Shown piece by piece: positions 24,000 through 32,064 of a DNA stretch of 49,308 nucleotides. The first letter of the stretch is position 1; each line of letters begins with the position of its first letter. The stretch covers positions 1 to 49,308 of the forward strand of contig JAFTPF010000073.1 in assembly GCA_017463445.1 (NCBI GenBank), in the 5' to 3' direction. The notes beneath the pieces are model-generated. The model searched no databases and was not told where the DNA came from. It saw only the letters and a program-made list of their open reading frames with translations. A program made the position numbers and the translations under genes. Origin of the DNA: Clostridia bacterium (GTDB lineage Bacteria; Bacillota; Clostridia; Oscillospirales; CAG-272).

Positions 24000-24562
24000 G
24001 AAAACAAATCTCCTTCCATAGAAAGTGTGGTGCGCAGAGCCGATTTAGCGCGTGTCAAGAGATTATCCACCTGCTTGGGGGAGATCTTCATGACTTTCGC
24101 CGCCTCTTTGTAGGACAGCTTCTCCAGATAGACCAGATGCATCGCGATCTGCATCTCGTCGGGGAGTGCCTGCATTGCGCGGCTGAGTGCACGGCTCTGC
24201 TCGTTTTTCAGAAGGATCTCCTCAGGCGTTTGACCGTCGGCGGTCTCGTTCTCCGCCTCGGACAGCTCCACGGTGGCGAATTTCTTCGCGTGGCGCAGAT
24301 AGTCCACGGCACGGCTGCGGGCGACAATGAAGAGGTAATTCTTCAGCGGGATCTTGAAATTGTAGCGGCGTTTGTGAAGCAGCAGCTCCATAAAGGTGTC
24401 GATGCAAAGATCTTCCGCGATGCTCTCGTCGTGGACGTAGCGCAGGATGAAAAAGGTCAGCGAGTCGCGGTGTGTTTTCAGCAGCTCGTCGAAGCCGCTC
24501 TCGTCGCCGTCCAGATAACGGCGCCAACACTCAGCTCCGCAATCCATAACTCTGCGATCCAT
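23996..24562 (-). CDS. ECF-type RNA polymerase sigma factor
   Basis: 188 residues. Region 2 is visible in TFFILRYVHDESIAEDLCIDTFMELLLHKRRYNFKIPLKNYLFIVARSRAVDYLRH and region 4 in ALPDEMQIAMHLVYLEKLSYKEAAKVMKISPKQVDNLLTRAKSALR. ATG 24562 has AAAGGAG seven bases upstream; a longer open frame to 24766 runs through a repeat and is not expected to be translated. It overlaps the four-repeat membrane protein by 4 bp. It is clearly diverged from the other sigma factor at 21476, so the two modules are not a recent duplication. Confidence 0.92.
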   Translation of the reverse strand: MDRRVMDCGAECWRRYLDGDESGFDELLKTHRDSLTFFILRYVHDESIAEDLCIDTFMELLLHKRRYNFKIPLKNYLFIVARSRAVDYLRHAKKFATVELSEAENETADGQTPEEILLKNEQSRALSRAMQALPDEMQIAMHLVYLEKLSYKEAAKVMKISPKQVDNLLTRAKSALRTTLSMEGDLFS

Positions 24563-24714
24563 AGGAGGTCTCCTTTCCGAAAGCGATCTTTCCCGGGATG
24601 TGCTTTCATATAGTAATACGCTTGAGATGGCGATTTTCCTTATGCGTTTGAGGAAATTTTTTGAAAAAATTCGTAGTGTAGCATTGGTCTTTTGAGGGGG
24701 AGGGGATCCGGAGT

Positions 24715-24825
24715 TCGCAGACGGCGAACTCCGATAGTTGCGCAAGACGCAACTATCGACCATCACTCAAACGCCGAAGTGCTCTTCCTCCCCCTCAAAC
24801 TCCCCCTCCTACTTCCTTGGCTGTG
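24715..24825 (-). repeat. Family C mosaic repeat, copy C2
   Basis: On the minus strand: CAGCCAAGGAAGTAGGAGGG, GCACTTCGGCGTTTGAGTGATGG, hairpin ATAGTTGCG-TCTT-GCGCAACTAT (24735-24757 region), then a further hairpin GAGTTCGC-CGTCT-GCGAACTC (24711-24731). The blocks match copy C1 but in a different order. This is the main content of the 310-bp gap 24563-24872, where I see no gene. Confidence 0.65.
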
Positions 24826-24872
24826 TGCTTTCGAGTGGTAAGATCGGGGAATTAGTATATGTTATTATACCC

Positions 24873-25763
24873 TCACACCGTCTCCTTCACCGCCACGGCG
24901 TCTGCCAGATAGCGAAGCGCGGCGGGAAGGATCTCGATCTCTGCCGAATCGGCCTCGATCACCTCGCCGTCGATGCAGACCTGTTTCGTGCCGCGCACAG
25001 TGATGGATGTGATCCGCTTGTAGGTGACGATGTGGGCGTATTTTTCATATACGTCGCCCGATGCGGGATCGATGAGCGTGCCCTTCTTGTACTTACCGAT
25101 GAGGGTGATGAATTTCAGTCTGCTGACCTTTTTCACCAGCAGCAGCTCCATCACGCCGTCGCGCATATCCGAGAGAGGGGAATTGTGGAAGCCTCCGCCG
25201 CACCACTGTCCGTTGCAGACGGCGCAAAGAAGGGTGTCTCCCTCAAATTCGAAGGTGTCGCCGTCTGCCTCGGTGGCTTTCACCGAGAATCTCCAGCCAA
25301 ACGGCTTGAAAAACTCGGTGACGATCCCCAGCAGATAAGACAGACTGCCTGCGATACCGTGCTTCTTCTTGAACCGACTGGCCGAGGAGACCACATTGCA
25401 GTCGAATCCGATGTTGACCATATTGACGCCGTGGCGTCCGTTGCAAAGATAGGCGTCCAGAGGAAAATCCTCACCCTCCATTGCCGCCAACGTGCGAACG
25501 GTGTCGTTACCCGAGCCTGCGGGGACGAAGGTGAGTCGGGCAGTCTCTCCCGCACCTGCCGCCAGTACGCCCGCCACCGCCTCGTTGATGGTGCCGTCGC
25601 CGCCGTGGACGACGAAGTGGGTGTAGGGATCTTCTTTGCAACATTCTGCGATATATCGGCGGCAGTCGCCTGCGGATTTCGTGATGTAATGGTTCTCGGG
25701 CAGGGCGTCCTTGATGCCGCTTCCTGCGGCGGGATTATAAATGTGAATAGTTTTCATAGCCAT
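24873..25763 (-). CDS. Diacylglycerol/lipid kinase (DAGK catalytic domain, YegS/DgkB type)
   Basis: 296 residues. The nucleotide-binding motif VVHGGDGTINEAVAGVL and the following FVPAGSGNDTVRTLAAM are diagnostic of the DAGK family, as is the C-terminal QVCIDGEVI. Soluble members of this family phosphorylate diacylglycerol, recycling it into phosphatidic acid; others act on sphingosine or related lipids, so the substrate is inferred. Start ATG 25763 or the ATG two codons later; AAAGGAAG is upstream. It lies 38 bp behind the NodB-like gene on the same strand. Confidence 0.9.
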   Translation of the reverse strand: MAMKTIHIYNPAAGSGIKDALPENHYITKSAGDCRRYIAECCKEDPYTHFVVHGGDGTINEAVAGVLAAGAGETARLTFVPAGSGNDTVRTLAAMEGEDFPLDAYLCNGRHGVNMVNIGFDCNVVSSASRFKKKHGIAGSLSYLLGIVTEFFKPFGWRFSVKATEADGDTFEFEGDTLLCAVCNGQWCGGGFHNSPLSDMRDGVMELLLVKKVSRLKFITLIGKYKKGTLIDPASGDVYEKYAHIVTYKRITSITVRGTKQVCIDGEVIEADSAEIEILPAALRYLADAVAVKETV

Positions 25764-25801
25764 TTTGACCGAAGTCTTCCTTTGCTGTTATTTCCGGGAT
25801 G

Positions 25802-27340
25802 TCATGCTTCGTTGCGTAGATTGAGTTCAATCCTTCCACTCCGAGATGCGATCACCGTGGGGGAGAGGAAGCTGCCCTGCTTAGCGCGTAGGGTGTAGGG
25901 CGTACCTTGGTAGGAGAGGGAGAGCTTGGTGCTGTCCCATTCTTCCACCGTGGGGATATGATCTTGTTTGCCGATGCGGTTTTCCACGGTGAACTCACGG
26001 GGATAGGTGAGGATCAGCCGATCCTCGAAGAGCTCGATCTGCAGATCGCCGTAGCTGACGCGGGCTCTGCCGCCGCCAAGGTCGGCAAATTCCATCTTGC
26101 CTAGATTCAGCGCACGGCCGTCCGCTTCGGTGAGATATGCGCCTGCCAGCACACCGTTTCCGCTGTGGCGGTTGCCGTCCGCTACCGGGAGGGTCTCGTA
26201 GGTGGCCTCGTTGCCTTTGCAGACTGCCGCCTCAAAAGGATCGGGGAGCAGGGGAGAGAAGAGGTGCAGGTCACGGATGCGGAAGCTGCCGTGATCCAAG
26301 TAGAGATTCACACGGTAATATTTCGAGGAATACCACACCGAGGACTTTTCAGCATCGTCATAGGCGGTGTGTGCGGTGATGGCAGAGGGAGGAGTAGACT
26401 GATAGGTCGCCTTATACCGCCGTCCGCTGTCGCCCAAGGGTTCAACGGTGAGCTTTCCCTCTGCTTGGAGCTTTTCGAAAAGGGCGAACTGATAGCCGAG
26501 TCCGTCCTTCATGGCATCCCAGCCGAAGCTGTTTTCCTGTCCCGCTTGAGTGTAGCCGAAGGAGAGACAGTCGCCGTTGAAGTTCTCACGAAGATACCAG
26601 TCCACCCACTTTTCCGATCCGCCGCCCGCGTTTTTGTAGACCGGCTCTAAGGTGATGACCCCCTGCCGGGAGGGCGCGCCGCTCTCGGGAGTGGTGCCGC
26701 AGTCGTACTGGTAGACGGGATCGGAGCCCAGCATCCGGAAAAGGGGAGCGTTTATCTGATCCGCCGCGCTTTGGGCAGGCATGAAAATGTTGGTGCGGGA
26801 GGGGTAATAAGCCTGTCCGTAGTAGCCGCCCCAGAGGGTGTAGCCGTCGGTGCCGTACTGCTCCTTGCAGTTGCAAAGGGCGTCGATGCCGTACTTGTCG
26901 GCGATATAGCGGACGGTGTGGGAATCGTAGAACCATGATCCGAAGACTTTTGGATAATAGCCGAACACTTCCTTAAAGCGCGCGTAGAGTACATCCACCA
27001 GTTTCTCCCGCTCCGACCGGGTGTAGCCCACGGAAAATCCGCAATGGGCGTGCCAGTCCCAGGGGAATCTGCCTCGCCAGACAAGACCTGCCGCCTCTAC
27101 TTGAGGCTGTACGATCTCAAACCACACGCCCATCTCGAACTGCGCAGAGTCAAGGGGTAGGAGCAGATCGGTGAAGGCGGGATCGATAAGGGCGTCGTAC
27201 TGGAGCAGGAAGGTGCCGCGGAGGTTATGTTTCTTCATCAGCGCGATCTGTTCTTTCACGGGCGTGACCAGATTCACAGGCTCTCTCGGCTCCACGGCGC
27301 GGATGAAGTTGACGATGTTCACGATTTGTCGCTTGTTCAT
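25802..27340 (-). CDS. NodB-like (polysaccharide deacetylase superfamily) protein
   Basis: 512 residues without an export signal. The N-terminal part resembles glycoside hydrolase/deacetylase barrels: NLVTPVKEQIALMKKHNLRGTFLLQYDALID, FEMGVWFEIVQPQVE, WHAHCGFSVGYTRSEREKLVDVL and GYYPKVFGSWFYDSHTVRYIADKYGIDALC, which correspond to motifs of a carbohydrate esterase 4-like fold. The usual TFDDG metal motif is not clear, so deacetylase activity is uncertain. The C-terminal 150 residues are beta-rich. AAAGGAG precedes ATG 27340, and a consensus promoter lies at 27372-27400. The lipid kinase follows and may be in the same operon. Confidence 0.65.
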   Translation of the reverse strand: MNKRQIVNIVNFIRAVEPREPVNLVTPVKEQIALMKKHNLRGTFLLQYDALIDPAFTDLLLPLDSAQFEMGVWFEIVQPQVEAAGLVWRGRFPWDWHAHCGFSVGYTRSEREKLVDVLYARFKEVFGYYPKVFGSWFYDSHTVRYIADKYGIDALCNCKEQYGTDGYTLWGGYYGQAYYPSRTNIFMPAQSAADQINAPLFRMLGSDPVYQYDCGTTPESGAPSRQGVITLEPVYKNAGGGSEKWVDWYLRENFNGDCLSFGYTQAGQENSFGWDAMKDGLGYQFALFEKLQAEGKLTVEPLGDSGRRYKATYQSTPPSAITAHTAYDDAEKSSVWYSSKYYRVNLYLDHGSFRIRDLHLFSPLLPDPFEAAVCKGNEATYETLPVADGNRHSGNGVLAGAYLTEADGRALNLGKMEFADLGGGRARVSYGDLQIELFEDRLILTYPREFTVENRIGKQDHIPTVEEWDSTKLSLSYQGTPYTLRAKQGSFLSPTVIASRSGRIELNLRNEA

Positions 27341-27371
27341 GGTGTGCTCCTTTTGTCGACTTTGTGCTACC

Positions 27372-27400
27372 ATTATACCACCTCGATACCGACTTGTCAA
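27372..27400 (-). promoter_or_regulatory. Promoter of the NodB-like gene
   Basis: On the minus strand TTGACA (27395-27400), 17-bp spacer, TATAAT (27372-27377): perfect consensus, 31 bp before the ATG. Confidence 0.85.
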
Positions 27401-27530
27401 CCGGTGAAGAATTTCCTCGTTTTTTACCGAAATCTGCCGGCATTTTCGGAATGATTTTCCTGATCTGAAAATGCGGATGAAAATCCTCTCTTTTTTATGG
27501 AAAAAAACGAAAAAATTTTTTCGCAAATTA

Positions 27531-27559
27531 TTGCAATTGAGCGAGAAAAAGTGTATAAT
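27531..27559 (+). promoter_or_regulatory. gdhA promoter
   Basis: TTGCAA (27531-27536), 17-bp spacer, TATAAT (27554-27559), 33 bp before the gdhA ATG. Confidence 0.8.
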
Positions 27560-27586
27560 AATACCATTCTATGTTGTAGGAGGTAA

Positions 27587-28942
<1,356 letters not shown>

Positions 28943-28944
28943 TT

Positions 28945-29039
28945 CGAGACTCCGTCTCGAGCTCTGCCAAGAACCCTTTTGAAAAAGGGTTCTTGGAACT
29001 CCTAAAACTTATATTAAGGGCGGCAAATACTTGCCGCCC
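28945..29039 (+). repeat. Family A repeat, copy A8, behind gdhA
   Basis: Two bases after the gdhA stop: stem CGAGAC-TCC-GTCTCG (28945-28959), hairpin I CCAAGAACCCTTTT/AAAAGGGTTCTTGG (28967-28996), linker AACTCCTAAAACTTATATTA, hairpin II GGGCGGCAAA-TAC-TTGCCGCCC (29018-29039). Confidence 0.9.
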
Positions 29040-29097
29040 ACAGTTTTTGTGAGAATAAATGTGTGGGGCGACTATCAGCCGCCCGCTCGTTTTTTTC

Positions 29098-29126
29098 TTG
29101 CATTTTTCCAAATTTTGTGCTATAAT
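29098..29126 (+). promoter_or_regulatory. Promoter before the kinase remnant
   Basis: TTGCAT (29098-29103), 17-bp spacer, TATAAT (29121-29126), 32 bp before ATG 29159. The promoter is intact although the gene is broken. Confidence 0.75.
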
Positions 29127-29158
29127 AAGCCCAAACCAACCTGCGGGAGGCGACCAAA

Positions 29159-29674
29159 ATGGAAAAGGGAAAGATCATTTACCTGAACGGTGTAACCAGT
29201 ACGGGAAAAACATCCATCGTAGAGGCACTTCAAGCGCGGGATGACTATTTCTTTTACGTTGTTGCAAATGACTTGTTTGAAGAGATGGTAGGAGACAAAT
29301 ATTTGCAACAGAATTATTGGAAATATTTGAGTGAAGTCATTATTTTGATGTAACATACCGCAAAATTGTTTTCCGATATGGGGAAGAATGTCATCATTGA
29401 CGGAATGCTGGTGGAAAGAGATGAATTGAAGCCGCATTACGGGCAAGTGCTGGAGATATTCAAAGATAATCCTCTGGATATTGTGGAGGTCTATTGTCCT
29501 TTGGAAATTTGCAGAGAACGGAATATTATTCGCGGCAACAGATACGAAATGCAGTCCCATGACCAGCATCACTATATGGCAAAGAATGTGCAACATAGTC
29601 TGCGAGTAGATACAAGCGTACATAGTTCGACGGAATGTGCCGATATTATCGCTCGCGAGTTGTTTGAATCATGA
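29159..29674 (+). pseudogene. Chloramphenicol phosphotransferase-like P-loop kinase, interrupted by a stop
   Basis: Two stretches in the same frame are separated by one TAA (29351-29353). The first carries KGKIIYLNGVTSTGKTSIVEAL with a Walker A motif. The second continues HTAKLFSDMGKNVIIDGMLVE and ends VDTSVHSSTECADIIAREL, with the CPLEICRERN segment of CPT-like kinases. Without the stop it would be 171 residues, a usual length. A single base change from a Tyr codon (TAC or TAT) would explain it. Composition is A+T-richer than gdhA and glnN on either side, which suggests acquisition. The ribosome site GGGAGG is intact. Substrate unknown; resistance is not implied. Confidence 0.75.
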
Positions 29675-29693
29675 ACATTGTTCATTCGTCGGC

Positions 29694-29717
29694 AGGGGCG
29701 GAGCAAGCTCCGCTCCT
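29694..29717. repeat. Family B-like repeat, copy 3
   Basis: AGGGGCGGAG-CAAG-CTCCGCTCCT, a 10-bp stem with one mismatch, preceded by GGC and followed by ACCGG. The outer AGGGGCG resembles family B but the inner stem is different. It lies 20 bp behind the kinase remnant. Confidence 0.5.
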
Positions 29718-29815
29718 ACCGGTGCGATGGAAAGGCGATGGCGCCGACACCGTGCAAGTTGGCGGAAGGCGGCAAACTCCTCCGAAAAACTCCCTGTCAA
29801 AATCCCCCCAAACTA

Positions 29816-29844
29816 TTGACAAATTCCGATGAATGGTATATAAT
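29816..29844 (+). promoter_or_regulatory. glnN promoter with short leader hairpin
   Basis: TTGACA (29816-29821), 17-bp spacer, TATAAT (29839-29844): full consensus. The leader of about 105 nt ends in a hairpin, GCGGTATT/AATACCGT (29917-29940), immediately before the ribosome site AAGGAG, which might affect translation. Confidence 0.85.
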
Positions 29845-29955
29845 GCTACTGAATATACCTCCGCAGCTTCGAACGGCGTCTGCCGCCTTCCGACCTGCGT
29901 ATTTTTGATTGAAAATGCGGTATTCTCTGTAAAATACCGTCAAGGAGAACCATCT

Positions 29956-32013
29956 ATGGGAACGATTACCGAAGTTTTTGCCGCTTCCGTGTTCAGCGAT
30001 AAGGTGATGAAGGAGCGCCTTCCTGCCGACGTTTACGCCGCCATGAAGCGCACCATCCATCACGCCGAGGCGCTGGATCCCGCATATATTAACACTGTCG
30101 CCGCCGCAATGAAGGACTGGGCGATCTCCATGGGCTGTACGCACTTCAGCCATTGGTTTCAGCCGCTGACCGCTTCCACCGCCGAAAAGCACGACTCCTT
30201 CCTGCTCCCCAAGGGCGGAATGGCGGCAATCGAAGCCTTCACCGGAAAAAATCTCCTCCAGAGCGAGCCTGATGCCTCCAGCTTTCCCTCCGGTGGACTC
30301 CGCGGTACCTGCAACGCCCGCGGCTACAGCGTGTGGGATCCCACCTCCTACGCCTTCGTGAAGAATAAGTGCCTCTACATCCCTGCTTGCTTCGTCTCCT
30401 ATACCGGCGAGGCAATGGATAAGAAGATCCCCCTCCTCCGTTCGGTGGAAGCATTGTCGAGAGAGGCAGTCCGCCTCCTCCATCTCTGCGGCAAGACCGA
30501 CGTTCACTACGTCCGTACCACCGCAGGTCCCGAGCAGGAGTACTTCCTCATCCCCTATGAGATGTACGCCAAGCGGAAGGACCTCCAGTACACCGGCAGA
30601 ACGCTGTTCGGCGCCAAGCCCTCCAAGGGTCAGGAGCTGGACGATCAGTATTTCGCCGCCATCAAGCCTCAGGTGAAGGAATTCATGGAGGACTGCAACG
30701 TGGAGCTGTGGAAGCTGGGCATCAACGCCACTACCGAGCATAATGAGGCGGCTCCCTGTCAGCACGAGCTGGCACCCATCTTTGACACTACCAACATCTC
30801 CAACGACACCAACCGCCTTGCGCTGGATGTGATGAAGACTGTTGCCCAGCGTCACGGCTTTGCTTGCCTCTTCCACGAGAAGCCTTTTGCAGGCATCAAC
30901 GGTTCGGGTAAGCACAATAACTGGTCTATGGCAACCGATCAGGGGGAGAATCTCTTGAATCCCACCTCCGATCCCTACCATAACACCCAGTTCCTCCTCT
31001 TCCTTGCCGCCGCTATCCAGTCGGTGGCAGACTACAGCGAGCTGCTCCGCATCTCTATCGCTACTGCGGGCAACGATCACCGCTTGGGTGCGCTGGAAGC
31101 ACCTCCCGCCATCCTGTCGGTCTATCTGGGCGATGAGCTGACTGCCGTGGTCAACGCCATTGCCGACGGCAAGAAGTATGTTTCGCCCGTCAAGACCACC
31201 ATGAGCGTGGGTGTTGCTGCGATCCCTGAGCTGAAGAAGGATACCACCGACCGCAACCGCACCTCGCCCTTTGCCTTCACCGGCAATAAGTTCGAGTTCC
31301 GTATGTCGGGTGCGTCCCAGTCTATCTCCGAGCCTAATATGGTGTTGAATACCATTATGGCAGAGACCCTGAAGAAGTTTGCCGATCGTCTGGAGAAGAA
31401 GTCCGACTTTGAGGCTGCCGCTCGCAAGCTGATCCGCGAGGTGTTTAAGGCGCAGAAGGATCACATTATTTTCAATGGCAACGGCTATTCCAAGGAATGG
31501 CAGGAGGAAGCGGCGCGTCGGGGACTCCCCAACCACGCTACCACGCCCGAAGCCATTTCTGTCTACGATAGACCCGAATACGTGAAGCTGTTCGCCGATC
31601 ACGGCGTACTGACCCCCGCCGAGCTACGCTGCCGTAAGGCGGTGATGTTCGACAACTACGTTAACCAGATCAAGATCGAAGCACAGACCATGTGCGAGAT
31701 GGTGATCCGCGATATTCTCCCCGCCTGCTTTAGCTATTCCACCGAGCTATCGGTAGCGGATTGCAGCTGTGCGACAGAGATCGGCGCAGAGGTGAACGCC
31801 CTCACCGATACTCTCTACGCCGCCACCAAGGCGTTGGAGGAAGCGTTGACAGGACTGAAGTCCGCAGGAACTGCCGAGGAAAAGGCGTACTACACCCGCG
31901 ACGTGATCCGTCCTGCCATGAACGCCGTCCGCATCCCCGCCGACAAGCTGGAGACCATCGTGGGACGTGAGTATTGGCCGCTCCCCACCTACGGCGATAT
32001 GCTGTATTATTGA
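29956..32013 (+). CDS. glnN: Glutamine synthetase type III
   Basis: ATP-dependent synthesis of glutamine from glutamate and ammonium. 685 residues, the length of the dodecameric GSIII class. Characteristic segments are MGCTHFSHWFQPLTASTAEK, GRTLFGAKPSKGQELDDQYF, GINATTEHNEAAPCQHELAP, NGSGKHNNWSM and NKFEFRMSGASQS (ATP and glutamate sites). ATG 29956 has AAGGAG at ideal spacing; an earlier in-frame start at 29833 would lie upstream of the transcription start and is rejected. Its own consensus promoter and a strong terminator (32024-32056) make it monocistronic. No GlnR or PII gene is nearby. Confidence 0.97.
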   Translation: MGTITEVFAASVFSDKVMKERLPADVYAAMKRTIHHAEALDPAYINTVAAAMKDWAISMGCTHFSHWFQPLTASTAEKHDSFLLPKGGMAAIEAFTGKNLLQSEPDASSFPSGGLRGTCNARGYSVWDPTSYAFVKNKCLYIPACFVSYTGEAMDKKIPLLRSVEALSREAVRLLHLCGKTDVHYVRTTAGPEQEYFLIPYEMYAKRKDLQYTGRTLFGAKPSKGQELDDQYFAAIKPQVKEFMEDCNVELWKLGINATTEHNEAAPCQHELAPIFDTTNISNDTNRLALDVMKTVAQRHGFACLFHEKPFAGINGSGKHNNWSMATDQGENLLNPTSDPYHNTQFLLFLAAAIQSVADYSELLRISIATAGNDHRLGALEAPPAILSVYLGDELTAVVNAIADGKKYVSPVKTTMSVGVAAIPELKKDTTDRNRTSPFAFTGNKFEFRMSGASQSISEPNMVLNTIMAETLKKFADRLEKKSDFEAAARKLIREVFKAQKDHIIFNGNGYSKEWQEEAARRGLPNHATTPEAISVYDRPEYVKLFADHGVLTPAELRCRKAVMFDNYVNQIKIEAQTMCEMVIRDILPACFSYSTELSVADCSCATEIGAEVNALTDTLYAATKALEEALTGLKSAGTAEEKAYYTRDVIRPAMNAVRIPADKLETIVGREYWPLPTYGDMLYY

Positions 32014-32023
32014 TCCCTATACG

Positions 32024-32056
32024 AAACATCCCAACGGGTAAACCGTTGGGATGTTT
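32024..32056. terminator. Terminator between glnN and the RCC1 protein gene
   Basis: AAACATCCCAACGG (32024-32037) and CCGTTGGGATGTTT (32043-32056) form a 14-bp stem followed by TT. It serves glnN and the convergent gene ending at 32065. Confidence 0.85.
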
Positions 32057-32064
32057 TTATTGGT

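Noticed and set aside
24563-24766. Longer N-terminus for the second sigma factor
   Set aside because: The extra 68 codons run through a family C repeat and the ribosome site of ATG 24562, and add no sigma-like sequence.
27341-27526. Longer N-terminus for the NodB-like protein
   Set aside because: It crosses the perfect consensus promoter 27372-27400 and lacks a ribosome site, whereas ATG 27340 has both a promoter and AAAGGAG upstream.
29351-29353. Possible stop-codon reassignment or read-through in the kinase gene
   Set aside because: TAA is used as a normal stop throughout the window (for example thiI and cysE), and no recoding signal was seen. A nonsense mutation is simpler.
29833-29955. 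Upstream in-frame start of glnN
   Set aside because: It lies inside the -10 region of the consensus promoter, so it would not be transcribed.
29797-31602. Minus-strand open frame of 601 codons opposite glnN
   Set aside because: Antisense to a fully conserved glutamine synthetase, with no ribosome site and no family similarity.
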